The notes beneath the pieces were generated by a model. It did not search any database and was not told where the DNA came from. It worked only from the letters and a program-made list of their open reading frames with translations. This document shows, piece by piece, positions 6,849-14,756 of a DNA stretch of 36,754 nucleotides (within the stretch, counting starts at the first letter, position 1; each line of letters starts with the position of its first letter). Origin of the DNA: Candidatus Actinomarina sp. (lineage in GTDB: Bacteria; Actinomycetota; Acidimicrobiia; Actinomarinales; Actinomarinaceae). Location: assembly GCA_016777845.1 (NCBI GenBank), contig JADHQS010000005.1, forward strand, positions 1-36,754, given 5' to 3'. The position numbers and the translations under genes are program-made.

Positions 6849-7121
6849 TCAAATATTTACTGGTAATATCAGTATTTGATCTTCCATAAGTAATGAACTG
6901 TCTAAATTATTCATCTTTTTAATTAAATAGATAAATTCCTGATGATTTTTATTTGTAAATTTATGCGAAATACCCCATAGTGTGTCTCCTTTTTGTATTT
7001 TATACTCAACAGTTGGTGTATTTTGATATTGATATTGATCGCTAATTGGTTTTTTTACAAAAAATATCATTAAGCTACTAAAAAAATACAGAGATATTAT
7101 TAATTTGATTTTTAACTTCAT
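6849..7121 (-). CDS. LysM-domain membrane protein, probable SOS cell-division inhibitor (YneA/ChiZ-like)
   Basis: Choosing ATG at 7121 gives 90 residues: a positively charged start, one membrane segment (about residues 4-22), a short linker, and a C-terminal LysM domain (KIQKGDTLWGISHKF to ILILP). A longer frame would begin inside the LexA box and is rejected. TACAAT at 7128-7133 is 6 nt before this ATG. A small membrane-LysM protein divergent from lexA and sharing its SOS box is the arrangement of yneA in Bacillus, divS in Corynebacterium and Rv2719c (chiZ) in Mycobacterium, which delay division after DNA damage. The role here is inferred from architecture and position. Confidence 0.8.
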   Translation of the reverse strand: MKLKIKLIISLYFFSSLMIFFVKKPISDQYQYQNTPTVEYKIQKGDTLWGISHKFTNKNHQEFIYLIKKMNNLDSSLLMEDQILILPVNI

Positions 7122-7127
7122 AAAAAA

Positions 7128-7133
7128 ATTGTA
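7128..7133 (-). promoter_or_regulatory. -10 box (TACAAT) of the LysM gene
   Basis: TACAAT on the minus strand ends 6 nt before the ATG at 7121. The shared LexA box lies about 27 bp further upstream, so LexA would sit over the -35 side. Confidence 0.6.
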
Positions 7134-7159
7134 GTAATTGTGTATGACAAAAAATTGTT

Positions 7160-7173
7160 CGAACATTTGTTCT
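7160..7173. promoter_or_regulatory. LexA/SOS box between lexA and the LysM gene
   Basis: CGAACATTTGTTCT contains GAAC-N4-GTTC, the LexA operator of Gram-positive bacteria and actinobacteria. It lies about 10 bp upstream of the lexA -10 box and upstream of the divergent LysM promoter, so one site can repress both. The 12-bp core is identical to the box upstream of recA. Confidence 0.9.
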
Positions 7174-7182
7174 AAATTATGT

Positions 7183-7188
7183 TATAAT
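7183..7188 (+). promoter_or_regulatory. -10 box (TATAAT) of lexA
   Basis: TATAAT ends 8 nt before the lexA ATG; the LexA box covers the -35/spacer region, giving autorepression. Transcription would start at or within 1-2 nt of the ATG. Confidence 0.7.
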
Positions 7189-7196
7189 TTATTAAT

Positions 7197-7781
7197 ATGA
7201 ACAAACAATCAGAGATTTTAGAGTACATAAACCATAAATTAATTACCGAAGGATACTCTCCCTCAGTTAGAGATATAGCAAAAGCTGTAAATCTTAAGTC
7301 AACAAGTTCAGTACAGTACCACTTAGATAACTTGATTAAAAAAGGTTTACTGACTAAAAAGGCAAATTTATCAAGATCATTATCAAATAATAAAAAACTA
7401 AATACATTCATGTCAGTACCAGTTATCGGTGAAATTTCTGCAGGTACTCCTCTTCTGGCTGAGGAAAATAAAATTGGAGAGATTCCAATTGTTGAAGAGA
7501 AATATAATAAGGACCTTTTTGCATTGAAGGTTAATGGTGATTCCATGATTGATGCCGGTATTCATGATAAAGATATTGTTGTTGTTGATAAAAACATTGA
7601 ACCAAAAAATGGAGATATTGGTGCTTTTATGATTAATGACACAGAAGCAACTGTAAAATATTTAGACACAATATCTGGTAAAAAATATTTAATACCAGCA
7701 AATAAAAATTATGAAAATTTTGAAGTTAATGAAAATATACAACCAATTGGGAAAGTTGTTAGTTTATTTAGAGATATATAA
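7197..7781 (+). CDS. lexA: SOS repressor LexA
   Basis: A 194-residue two-domain repressor. A winged helix occupies residues 1-60 (YSPSVRDIAKAVNLKSTSSVQYHLDNL). The peptidase S24 domain has the self-cleavage site Ala82-Gly83 in EISAGTP, the nucleophile Ser116 in NGDSMIDAGI and Lys154 in ATVKYL. RecA filaments on single-stranded DNA trigger autocleavage and relieve repression of SOS genes. It is preceded by its own SOS box and by a -10 box, without a ribosome binding site, so the mRNA is probably leaderless or nearly so. The 3' end overlaps the convergent dapF by 14 bp. Confidence 0.97.
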   Translation: MNKQSEILEYINHKLITEGYSPSVRDIAKAVNLKSTSSVQYHLDNLIKKGLLTKKANLSRSLSNNKKLNTFMSVPVIGEISAGTPLLAEENKIGEIPIVEEKYNKDLFALKVNGDSMIDAGIHDKDIVVVDKNIEPKNGDIGAFMINDTEATVKYLDTISGKKYLIPANKNYENFEVNENIQPIGKVVSLFRDI

Positions 7782-8502
7782 CTTCACCTGATAAGTATAA
7801 ATTATCATTTTCAAATCTAAGATTTAAATCGCCACCCGGGTACATAACATAAGAATTATTATCAATTTGATTTGTTTTATTTAGATAGTTAAACATGCAT
7901 AATGCTCCTGATCCACAGGCATCTGTCTCACCAACTCCTCTTTCGAAGACTCTAGCTTTAATATAATTTCTACTAACTATTTGATATATTTCAACATTTA
8001 CACCCTCTGGGAATATGTTTTTATTAACTACTTCTGAATTCAAATTTTCTAAATCTAATCCATCTACGTCTTCTACTTCTATCATAAAATGAGGATTCCC
8101 AACTAAAGATTTAACACCTTCGAAAGAATTTACATTAATCTTTTCATCTTCATAAGTAGGAATAGGAGTTGATACTTCTACTATATTGTCATCTACATAG
8201 ACTTCTAAATCTCCAACTGGTGCTTTAACAATAAATCTAGGAACATCCAAATAGTTATTATCGAGCGCAAATTTAGCAACGCACCGAACGCCATTCACAC
8301 AAAGTTCTGCATCAGAACCATCATTATTGTAATAATGCATTTTTACAGAATTATTATCTAATGGTTCTACGAATATAACTCCATCAACTTCATATTCAGC
8401 ATCACTTACAAGTGCAATAATTTGAATTTCTGAAACTTCGCCTTCATACTTACCAACTATAAAATCATTCCCAGTTCCAGACATATATGCAAAATTAGAC
8501 AT
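7768..8502 (-). CDS. dapF: Diaminopimelate epimerase
   Basis: Converts LL- to meso-diaminopimelate for lysine and peptidoglycan, using two cysteines. Motifs seen: GTGNDFIV near residue 9, the first catalytic Cys in AELCVNGVRC (about residue 68), and the second in the ETDACGSGA loop (about 193). At 244 residues it is slightly shorter than the usual 270-280. The first Cys motif has Val where most homologs have Gly (CGNG). The start codon overlaps the miaA stop by 8 bp, indicating an operon miaB-miaA-dapF. dapA and dapB of the same pathway are at 19517-21150. Confidence 0.92.
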   Translation of the reverse strand: MSNFAYMSGTGNDFIVGKYEGEVSEIQIIALVSDAEYEVDGVIFVEPLDNNSVKMHYYNNDGSDAELCVNGVRCVAKFALDNNYLDVPRFIVKAPVGDLEVYVDDNIVEVSTPIPTYEDEKINVNSFEGVKSLVGNPHFMIEVEDVDGLDLENLNSEVVNKNIFPEGVNVEIYQIVSRNYIKARVFERGVGETDACGSGALCMFNYLNKTNQIDNNSYVMYPGGDLNLRFENDNLYLSGEVIYL

Positions 8503-9319
8503 TAATTATCTCCATCATTGAATTGTATACAAGGTCCTCATCATCGCTTTCAATCATATGTAATTTTGATTCTTTTTTAAACCATGTAATTTGTTTTTTA
8601 GCTAATCTTTTAGTTTTTATATTAATATTTTCTTCAAAATTATCTGATAAATTCATACCGATAGCTTGCAGTACTGTTTTTGAAGGATTATTTATTTTGT
8701 TTATTTCTTCTATCAATCCATTATCAATCATTTTTTTGGTTCTAATTTCAATATTATTTTTATAATTAGGGTGATTCCAAAATATTCCAACTTTGTCTTT
8801 AGGTAAATTTACTTCTGGAAAAACATATTTTGATTCCTTCAACATAAAACTTTCTATGTTTCTCATCAATCTTCTTTTGTTAAGCTCAATATCAGGAATA
8901 GGGATCTCATTAAGTTCGTGAAATTTTATCAATTGATCATAATTTAATTGTTCTAACTCTGATCTAATTGTTTGATCAGTTGGTTTAAATTCGTATTTAT
9001 CAATTATTGCTTTTATGTATAATCCTGATCCTCCTACAGCCAATATATTTTCATTAAATGATTTTTCAGGGATATCTTGATCAATAAGATAGTTTAAATA
9101 ATCAATTATTGAAAAATTCTGGTCACAATCTGCAATATCTAAACCATAATATTTTACTTGTGCTTGCATAACGTCAGATGGTTTTGCAGTTAACAAATCG
9201 AGCCCCTTATAAACAGCCATAGAATCGACTGAGAGAATAGACATGTTATTCTCAATTGCAATTCTGTGTGCTAAATTTGACTTTCCAGATGCTGTTATGC
9301 CAGTGAGAAAATATAACAA
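8495..9319 (-). CDS. miaA: tRNA dimethylallyltransferase
   Basis: Transfers a dimethylallyl group to N6 of A37 in tRNAs reading UNN codons. The N-terminal P-loop is GITASGKSN (residues 7-15), followed by SVDSMAVYKGLD, the substrate-tunnel motif of MiaA, and GGSGLYIKAI near residue 98. The second half is shorter than usual (274 residues versus about 300), common in streamlined genomes. It starts 1 nt after the miaB stop and overlaps dapF. MiaB acts on the product of MiaA, so the two modify the same base in sequence. Confidence 0.93.
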   Translation of the reverse strand: MLYFLTGITASGKSNLAHRIAIENNMSILSVDSMAVYKGLDLLTAKPSDVMQAQVKYYGLDIADCDQNFSIIDYLNYLIDQDIPEKSFNENILAVGGSGLYIKAIIDKYEFKPTDQTIRSELEQLNYDQLIKFHELNEIPIPDIELNKRRLMRNIESFMLKESKYVFPEVNLPKDKVGIFWNHPNYKNNIEIRTKKMIDNGLIEEINKINNPSKTVLQAIGMNLSDNFEENINIKTKRLAKKQITWFKKESKLHMIESDDEDLVYNSMMEIINV

Positions 9320-9320
9320 A

Positions 9321-10697
9321 CTAAAATAATTCTGCTTTTAAATAAAAAGGTGTTGAGTCAATAATTTTAACTTTAACTATATCTCCAATAGAAACATTCT
9401 TATTATCAATATGGGTAATCTGTCCACTATCAATTTTGCCAGTGAGGACCTGACTATTTTTTTTCGATGGTTTTTCAACTAATAAGACTTGTTCAGTTCC
9501 AACAAATCTTTTTAATCTTTTTTCACTTATATCAGTTTGAACGTCTTTTAAGTGTTGAAATCTTTTCTTAATAATATCTTGGTCAACAAATTCATCCTCC
9601 ATATCATATGCTTTTGTTCCTGGTCTTGGTGAAAATTGAAACATATAAACAGAGTCAAATTCAACATATTTTACAATGTCCATAGTGTCTTGAAAATCAT
9701 CTTCAGATTCACCAGGAAAACCAACTATGATATCTGTCGACAATGAAACGTCTGGAAGTATGTCTCTAATCATATCAACTTTTTGTATGAATTTTTCCTT
9801 ATTGTAACCACGATGCATCTTTGACAGAATATCACTACTTCCACTTTGCAATGGTACATGTATCTGATTACATACTTTACTTAGTGACTTGACTGCATTT
9901 ATAGTTTCTTCTTTAAAATCTTTTGGATGTGGTGATGTAAAACGAATTCTCTCAAGTCCATCTATTTCATTAAGTTTATGTAACAACTGAGCAAAGTATG
10001 GTCTACTCTTATTATCAATTTTTAAATCTCTCCCATAAGAATTTACATTTTGTCCTAATAAAGTGATTTCTTTTATTCCTGATTCAACTAATTCCTGTGC
10101 TTCATTAATTATGTCACTTGGTCGTCTGCTTATTTCTGGACCTCTAACAGATGGAACAATACAAAATGTACATGAATTATTACAACCAATCTGAATTGTT
10201 AACCATGCAGAATGTTCAGACTCTCTAATCGATGGAGCATCAGTTGGAAGATCTTCTATTTCATCAATTATTTCAGTGATAGGACCCCAGTCTTCAGATT
10301 GATTAAGTAGATTAATAATATTTGTTAAATTATGAGTACCAATAACAACATCTACCCAAGGTGCTCTCTCTCTTACAAGTTCTTTGTCTTTCTGTGCAGC
10401 ACATCCACCCACAAGTAACTTGCGATCGACTCCTTCACCTTTCCATTTTTTTAACTGACCAAGTGTTCCATATAACTTATCATCAGCATTTTCTCTAATG
10501 GTACAAGTATTGATAAACAAAATATCTGCGGAATCCTCAATTGATGCTTTTTTCATGCCATCTAATTCAAACATTCCCGCAATTTTTTCCGAATCATGTT
10601 CATTCATCTGGCAACCAAATGTTTTAACAAAATATTTTTTACCCTCACGTGAAGGAGTAAAATTCATTTTTGGCTTAATTACAACTGTTTGTTCCAC
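9321..10697 (-). CDS. miaB: tRNA-2-methylthio-N6-dimethylallyladenosine synthase
   Basis: Radical-SAM methylthiotransferase adding a 2-methylthio group to i6A37 made by MiaA. The N-terminal UPF0004 domain has cluster cysteines Cys29, Cys65 and Cys99. The radical-SAM motif is Cys172-x3-Cys176-x2-Cys179 (GCNNSCTFCIVPSVRG). A C-terminal TRAM RNA-binding domain spans about residues 385-458. The start is GTG at 10697; TATAAT at 10704-10709 lies exactly 6 nt upstream and there is no ribosome binding site, so a leaderless start is likely. An internal ATG at residue 11 is possible. recX, often located between recA and miaB in actinobacteria, is absent. Confidence 0.95.
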   Translation of the reverse strand: MEQTVVIKPKMNFTPSREGKKYFVKTFGCQMNEHDSEKIAGMFELDGMKKASIEDSADILFINTCTIRENADDKLYGTLGQLKKWKGEGVDRKLLVGGCAAQKDKELVRERAPWVDVVIGTHNLTNIINLLNQSEDWGPITEIIDEIEDLPTDAPSIRESEHSAWLTIQIGCNNSCTFCIVPSVRGPEISRRPSDIINEAQELVESGIKEITLLGQNVNSYGRDLKIDNKSRPYFAQLLHKLNEIDGLERIRFTSPHPKDFKEETINAVKSLSKVCNQIHVPLQSGSSDILSKMHRGYNKEKFIQKVDMIRDILPDVSLSTDIIVGFPGESEDDFQDTMDIVKYVEFDSVYMFQFSPRPGTKAYDMEDEFVDQDIIKKRFQHLKDVQTDISEKRLKRFVGTEQVLLVEKPSKKNSQVLTGKIDSGQITHIDNKNVSIGDIVKVKIIDSTPFYLKAELF

Positions 10698-10703
10698 AAT
10701 TGA

Positions 10704-10709
10704 ATTATA
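10704..10709 (-). promoter_or_regulatory. -10 box (TATAAT) of the miaB-miaA-dapF operon
   Basis: Perfect TATAAT on the minus strand, 6 nt before the GTG start at 10697, with no Shine-Dalgarno sequence between. Confidence 0.7.
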
Positions 10710-10735
10710 AAATTGTTTTTTAAATAATCCCTATA

Positions 10736-11788
10736 TTATTTTTCAGGTGTTGCATCTTTTGACTCTTCTACAGTTTCCTCTTCTGTAGCTTCATCAGACT
10801 CAATCATGCCAACTGCCTTATAAACATCTGATTCTAACTGCAAAGCAATATCAGCATTTTCTCTTAAGAATCTCTTAGAATTTTCCTTGCCTTGACCTAG
10901 TTGAATTTCTTCATAAGTAAACCAAGCACCAGCTTTTCTAACTATGCCATGATCTACACCTACATCTAGCAAGCTTCCTTCTCTAGAAATACCTTGACCA
11001 AACATAATATCAAATTCAGCTTCTTTAAATGGTGGTGCAACCTTGTTCTTGACAATTTTTGCACGTACACGGTTACCAATCATTTCAGCTCCAACCTTAA
11101 GAGTTTCAATTCTTCTAATATCAATTCTTACTGATGCATAAAATTTGAGTGCTCTACCACCGCTTGTAGTTTCAGGTGAACCCCACATAACACCGATCTT
11201 CTCTCTAATCTGATTAATAAAAATAACAGTAGTTTGTGTTTTATTGATAGATGAAGTAAGTTTTCTTAATGCTTGAGACATTAATCTTGCCTGTAGACCA
11301 ACATGGGATTGACCCATTTCACCATCAATCTCAGCTTGGGGAACTAAAGCAGCAACAGAGTCAATAACTACTACATCGAGACCGCCGGAATCAATCAACA
11401 TATTTGCGATTTCTAGAGCTTGTTCTCCTGTATCGGGCTGTGATACAAGTAATTCATCAACATCAACACCAAGAGCGCTTGCATAGATGGGATCAAGAGC
11501 ATGCTCTGCGTCAATGAATGCTGCTACTCCACCTGCTTTTTGAGCTTCAGCGGCAATATGTAATGATAATGTTGTTTTACCTGAGCTTTCAGGACCATAG
11601 ATTTCTATAACTCTACCTTTGGGCACACCACCTATACCTAATGCAAGATCTATTGATAGTGCTCCTGTAGAAATTGAAGGCATCTTTCTAACGTGGTCAG
11701 AACCAAGCTTCATCAAAGAACCTTCACCAAATTGTTTTTCTATCTGCGAAAAAACTGTATCGAGTTTTTTTGCCCTGTCTTTGTCCAT
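10736..11788 (-). CDS. recA: Recombinase RecA
   Basis: Strand-exchange ATPase and LexA coprotease. A 350-residue protein with Walker A GPESSGKT (65-72), the Walker B region [12 protein letters not shown], the L2 loop region ending [21 protein letters not shown] and an acidic C-terminal tail. Unlike most neighbours it has a real leader of about 65 nt with a strong ribosome binding site (AGGAGAAA just before the ATG). The LexA box lies at 11855-11868. A TTGTCA/AGTTAT promoter with a 17-bp spacer sits between the box and the gene. Confidence 0.98.
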   Translation of the reverse strand: MDKDRAKKLDTVFSQIEKQFGEGSLMKLGSDHVRKMPSISTGALSIDLALGIGGVPKGRVIEIYGPESSGKTTLSLHIAAEAQKAGGVAAFIDAEHALDPIYASALGVDVDELLVSQPDTGEQALEIANMLIDSGGLDVVVIDSVAALVPQAEIDGEMGQSHVGLQARLMSQALRKLTSSINKTQTTVIFINQIREKIGVMWGSPETTSGGRALKFYASVRIDIRRIETLKVGAEMIGNRVRAKIVKNKVAPPFKEAEFDIMFGQGISREGSLLDVGVDHGIVRKAGAWFTYEEIQLGQGKENSKRFLRENADIALQLESDVYKAVGMIESDEATEEETVEESKDATPEK

Positions 11789-11854
11789 TATTTTCTCCTA
11801 TTTATTAACAATAATTAATAACTATTTAAACATCTCTATATGACAAATTTTAAT

Positions 11855-11868
11855 CGAACATTTGTTCG
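11855..11868. promoter_or_regulatory. LexA/SOS box upstream of recA
   Basis: CGAACATTTGTTCG is a perfect 14-bp palindrome containing GAAC-N4-GTTC, located about 67 bp upstream of the recA ATG and just downstream of the cinA stop. The core is identical to the lexA box. Confidence 0.92.
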
Positions 11869-11875
11869 AATACAA

Positions 11876-13069
11876 CTATTTAATTAAATTTAATAGATCC
11901 CATATACAGTTATTTACTGCTCTATTTATTATATCTTCCCTATTACCGCGTAAATTGTGTGTGAAATTAGTTATTTCACCATTAATACATATGGATATAA
12001 ATATTTCACCTATTTTATATTTACTTGAAGGAACGGGACCAGCTTCACCTAATACAGCTAAACCGACTGAAGAATTATATTTTTTCATAGATGCAACTGC
12101 TAACTCTTCAGTGAGTAGAGCCCAGTCCTCGTTAGGTTCAGCATTCAACAGTTCTTTTTTTGAATTCATAGAATACAAAACATTTGATGCAATCAGTGTT
12201 TCGCTTGTACCTGGATGAGAAACAAGCTCTTTAGAAAATGATCCCCCTGTAATGCTCTCTACTAGAGATAATGTATAATTCTTAGCTTTTAATTCCCTTA
12301 ATAAAACTTTTGAAGCAGGGATATTTTCATAACTTAATACATTGTCACTTAATGTTTCTTTTATTTGATTTTTAAAATCTTTAAACGCATCGTCACTGGT
12401 TGAATTTTTATCGATTCGTAATTTAATTATTCCCTTGCTCGCTAAATAAGCGATATCTAAACCTTCAGGTTTGAACTTATCAATCTTTTCTGCCAGAGCA
12501 GACTCTGCTTCATTAAAAAATAAAATAAATTCATAATCTTTTTCTACTTTTGTAAAGTTATCTTTTAAAAATGGTATTAACTCATCTGTTACTAGCGATA
12601 TGAACTCTCTCGGTGGACCAGGAAATATGAATACATGTTTACTTTTATATTCAATATGAATCCCTGGTGACGTTCCGTTTGTGTTATTTAATTTGGTTGC
12701 ACCTGCTGGGATTTCTGCTTGTTTTACATTTGTTGCAGGCATAGTCATGCCTCTACCCTCCCATCTTGACTTCATCCAGCTCAGATGATCTTTGTCAACA
12801 ACAAGTTTCAGGTCAAACATTTCAGAAATAACTTCTTTAGTAAAATCATCTTCTGTAGGTCCAATTCCACCACATGTAATAATCACATCATTAGTTTGAA
12901 GTAAGTCATTTACAGCATCTTGTATCAATTTTTTATCATCAGGAACCGTTCTTTCAGTTGAGAGAATAAATCCGTTGTCGTATAAAGTTTGTCCAAGTGA
13001 TGCAAGATTAGTATTAACAGTATCACCAAGTAAAATTTCAGTTCCAACGCTTAATAGAGCAATATTCAC
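11876..13069 (-). CDS. cinA: CinA: MoaB-like domain plus nicotinamide-nucleotide amidase domain
   Basis: A 397-residue two-domain protein. The N-terminal MoaB/MogA-like domain (about 1-165) contains the family start ALLSVGTEILLGDTVNTN and TCGGIGPTEDD near 75, plus FPGPPREF near 145. The C-terminal PncC-like domain (about 245-397) has SLVESITGGSFSKELVSHPG, where the Ser-containing ESxTGG motif is typical of NMN amidases that recycle pyridine nucleotides. The start is GTG at 13069 with TATCCT 6 nt upstream (13076-13081) and no ribosome binding site. The cinA-recA order is common in bacteria. Confidence 0.92.
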   Translation of the reverse strand: MNIALLSVGTEILLGDTVNTNLASLGQTLYDNGFILSTERTVPDDKKLIQDAVNDLLQTNDVIITCGGIGPTEDDFTKEVISEMFDLKLVVDKDHLSWMKSRWEGRGMTMPATNVKQAEIPAGATKLNNTNGTSPGIHIEYKSKHVFIFPGPPREFISLVTDELIPFLKDNFTKVEKDYEFILFFNEAESALAEKIDKFKPEGLDIAYLASKGIIKLRIDKNSTSDDAFKDFKNQIKETLSDNVLSYENIPASKVLLRELKAKNYTLSLVESITGGSFSKELVSHPGTSETLIASNVLYSMNSKKELLNAEPNEDWALLTEELAVASMKKYNSSVGLAVLGEAGPVPSSKYKIGEIFISICINGEITNFTHNLRGNREDIINRAVNNCIWDLLNLIK

Positions 13070-13075
13070 ATAATT

Positions 13076-13081
13076 AGGATA
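13076..13081 (-). promoter_or_regulatory. -10 box (TATCCT) of cinA
   Basis: TATCCT on the minus strand ends 6 nt before the GTG at 13069; it faces the divergent promoter of the selenoprotein candidate. Confidence 0.5.
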
Positions 13082-13104
13082 GCAAGGTTATTCATCAATA
13101 ATAT

Positions 13105-13110
13105 TATGAT
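13105..13110 (+). promoter_or_regulatory. -10 box (TATGAT) of the selenoprotein candidate
   Basis: TATGAT ends 6 nt before the ATG at 13117; no ribosome binding site is present, so the mRNA is predicted to be leaderless. Confidence 0.55.
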
Positions 13111-13116
13111 TAAATT

Positions 13117-13599
13117 ATGAAACGTTACTTGCCAGTATTTATCATTTTATTAATTTCTTGCTCATTTAGTGCTAATGAAGAAATGGAAAGTGAACTATTA
13201 GAAGTGGTGGCAAAATCTACAAATGCTATCACAGAAACAACTTTTGATTATTTAGACACATCAGAATCTGTCGTTACTGAGAATTTTACAGATAAAAAAA
13301 CTATTATAATTTTTTGGGCTGATTACTGAGGAATTTGCAGACGGGAGTTGCCTGTCGTGGAAAAAAAATTAGCTGACTTAACTGATGAATACGATGTTAT
13401 TGCTTTAGCTCATAGCCAATACGAACCAACAATGGAATGGGTTAATGAAAATTTAAATGGTGAACTAACAATAGGTTTCTCTACACCTGAATTAAGAGAC
13501 TATTTTAAGATTGTTGGTCAACCAATATCTATAGTTCTTGACACAAATGGTGAAATAATTTCTCGAACTTATGGAGAAATTGATTTAACTAATTTTTAA
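13117..13599 (+). CDS. Thioredoxin-like (TlpA/ResA-type) lipoprotein with predicted selenocysteine, UxxC active site
   Basis: One frame of 160 codons interrupted only by an in-frame TGA at 13327-13329. Reading it as selenocysteine gives FWADY-U-GIC-RRELP: U71 takes the place of the first Cys of the CxxC redox motif that follows an FWA strand in thioredoxin folds, with Cys74 retained. The N-terminus is a lipoprotein signal (LLISC, Cys15), so the protein is anchored outside the membrane. The rest of the fold is present, including an LxAHS strand and the cis-Pro loop VGQP (Pro136) before IVLDTNG. A SECIS-like hairpin starts 11 nt after the TGA. It probably reduces disulfides or peroxides in the envelope. 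A nonsense-mutated pseudogene is the alternative, but the stop falling exactly on the catalytic Cys and the intact downstream fold argue against it. No selenocysteine machinery lies in the window. Confidence 0.85.
13340..13356 (+). promoter_or_regulatory. SECIS-like hairpin just after the in-frame UGA
   Basis: GACGGG (13340-13345) pairs with CCTGTC (13351-13356), six pairs including one G-U, closing the 5-nt loop AGTTG. The loop begins 16 nt after the UGA and has G at its second position. This meets the general bacterial SECIS description: a short stem, a G among the first two loop bases, and a 16-37 nt spacing. The hairpin lies within the coding sequence, as bacterial SECIS elements do. Confidence 0.6.
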
Positions 13600-13664
13600 C
13601 TTTAAACAATAAACTTTTTTTATAAACATGTAATATATGCTTATAAATCTAAGCGGAGGAAAGT

Positions 13665-14699
13665 GTGAAAAAAACATTTTTTATTCTTCTAACACTCTCA
13701 CTTGTGTTTGTAGCATGTAGTGGAGCTGAGGAAGAAGTCGAAAAAATTACTTTTGGATTCGTTCCAAGTGCCGAACAGACTGATCTTCAAGACAACATCC
13801 AGCCATTAATGGATGTTCTATCTGAAGGTTTAGGTATTGAAGTGGAAGGATTTGTTACAAGTGACTACTCAGGTTTAATTGTAGCAATGGGATCCGGTCA
13901 AGCTGATATTGGTGCATTTAACACATTAGGTTATGTTAATGCTATGAATGCATATCCAGATTCTTTAGAAGCTATTGCTAAAGTAGTGAGATACGGTTCT
14001 GGTTCATATCATGGAACATTCTTTACAAATGATGCAAGTATCTGTAATGAGCCACCTGTAATTGGTGCTTTAGAGAATATTGATGGAACTGCAACTTTAG
14101 TCAAAGGTTCTGCTGACACAGCTCCTGATGTTAAAGCTCTTCAAGTCGGATGGGTTTTTGGAGATAATGGTTTAGAGCCAGATCCTGATCATGATGCTGG
14201 ACTAGCTTGTGAAGCTGATCTATCAGTAATGCTAGGTAAAACAGTTGCATTTGTTGAAGAAGGCTCAACGTCTGGTTATTTATTTCCTGCTATTCAGCTA
14301 AAAAATGCAGGAATAGATTATCAATCTGATTTTGATGTCATATTTGCTGGGTCTCACGATGCATCAGTTTTAGCTGTTTATAATGGCGATGCTGACTTTG
14401 GTATAGCATTTGATGATGCAAGAAGAAGTATTAGAAAAGAGTATCCTGATGTTGGCTCTAAAGTAATTGCTTTTAGCATTACGGAAGAAATTCCTAATGA
14501 TGTTGTAGCAGTACGATCTAACCTTCCAGAAGATATGAAAGAACAAATTTATCAAATTCTTAGTGATTATCTTGCAACTGAAGAAGGATTAGCTGTTATG
14601 GATGAAATTTATGGTTGGACAGATATCGTTCCAGCTGAAAATTCGGAGTTTGACATAGTTAAACAAGCAGCTGAAGAATTCGGGCTTTACGACGAATAA
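13665..14699 (+). CDS. phnD: Phosphonate/phosphite/phosphate-type ABC transporter substrate-binding lipoprotein (PhnD family)
   Basis: A 344-residue periplasmic-binding-protein-like lipoprotein (signal peptide, lipobox FVAC with Cys18). PhnD family features: FGFVPSAEQTDLQ with the first domain beginning near residue 30, then FVTSDYSGLIVAMGSGQADIGAFN near 60-84, where Ser/Tyr residues bind the oxyanion, and the inter-domain ESTSGYLFP-like EEGSTSGYLFP near 198. The ligand could be phosphonate, phosphite or phosphate; no C-P lyase genes are in the window. The start is GTG with an excellent ribosome binding site (GCGGAGGAAA), unlike most genes here, consistent with high expression. A terminator follows. 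Confidence 0.88.
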   Translation: MKKTFFILLTLSLVFVACSGAEEEVEKITFGFVPSAEQTDLQDNIQPLMDVLSEGLGIEVEGFVTSDYSGLIVAMGSGQADIGAFNTLGYVNAMNAYPDSLEAIAKVVRYGSGSYHGTFFTNDASICNEPPVIGALENIDGTATLVKGSADTAPDVKALQVGWVFGDNGLEPDPDHDAGLACEADLSVMLGKTVAFVEEGSTSGYLFPAIQLKNAGIDYQSDFDVIFAGSHDASVLAVYNGDADFGIAFDDARRSIRKEYPDVGSKVIAFSITEEIPNDVVAVRSNLPEDMKEQIYQILSDYLATEEGLAVMDEIYGWTDIVPAENSEFDIVKQAAEEFGLYDE

Positions 14700-14721
14700 C
14701 ATAAGAAAATAGTTATTATTA

Positions 14722-14753
14722 TCAAGGGGTAGGAATCTACCCCTTGATTTTTT
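14722..14753 (+). terminator. Strong intrinsic terminator between phnD and phnC
   Basis: TCAAGGGGTAG (14722-14732), loop GAAT, CTACCCCTTGA (14737-14747): an 11-bp perfect stem followed by six T (14748-14753). The T-tract ends 3 nt before the phnC ATG. It probably limits read-through so that the binding protein is made in excess over the transporter. Confidence 0.92.
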
Positions 14754-14756
14754 ATT

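Noticed and set aside
6814-6852. TTG-started longer NrdR
   Set aside because: NrdR conserved N-terminus is MxCPxC, which is at 6813.
7122-7166. Longer start for the LysM protein
   Set aside because: That ATG lies inside the LexA box; the ATG at 7121 has a -10 box 6 nt upstream and gives a clean signal-anchor start.
13327-13329. TGA as a simple nonsense mutation or as a Trp codon
   Set aside because: Trp would destroy the active site at exactly the catalytic position, TGA ends other genes normally, and the downstream half keeps a full thioredoxin fold. Selenocysteine explains all of this; a very recent pseudogene cannot be fully excluded.
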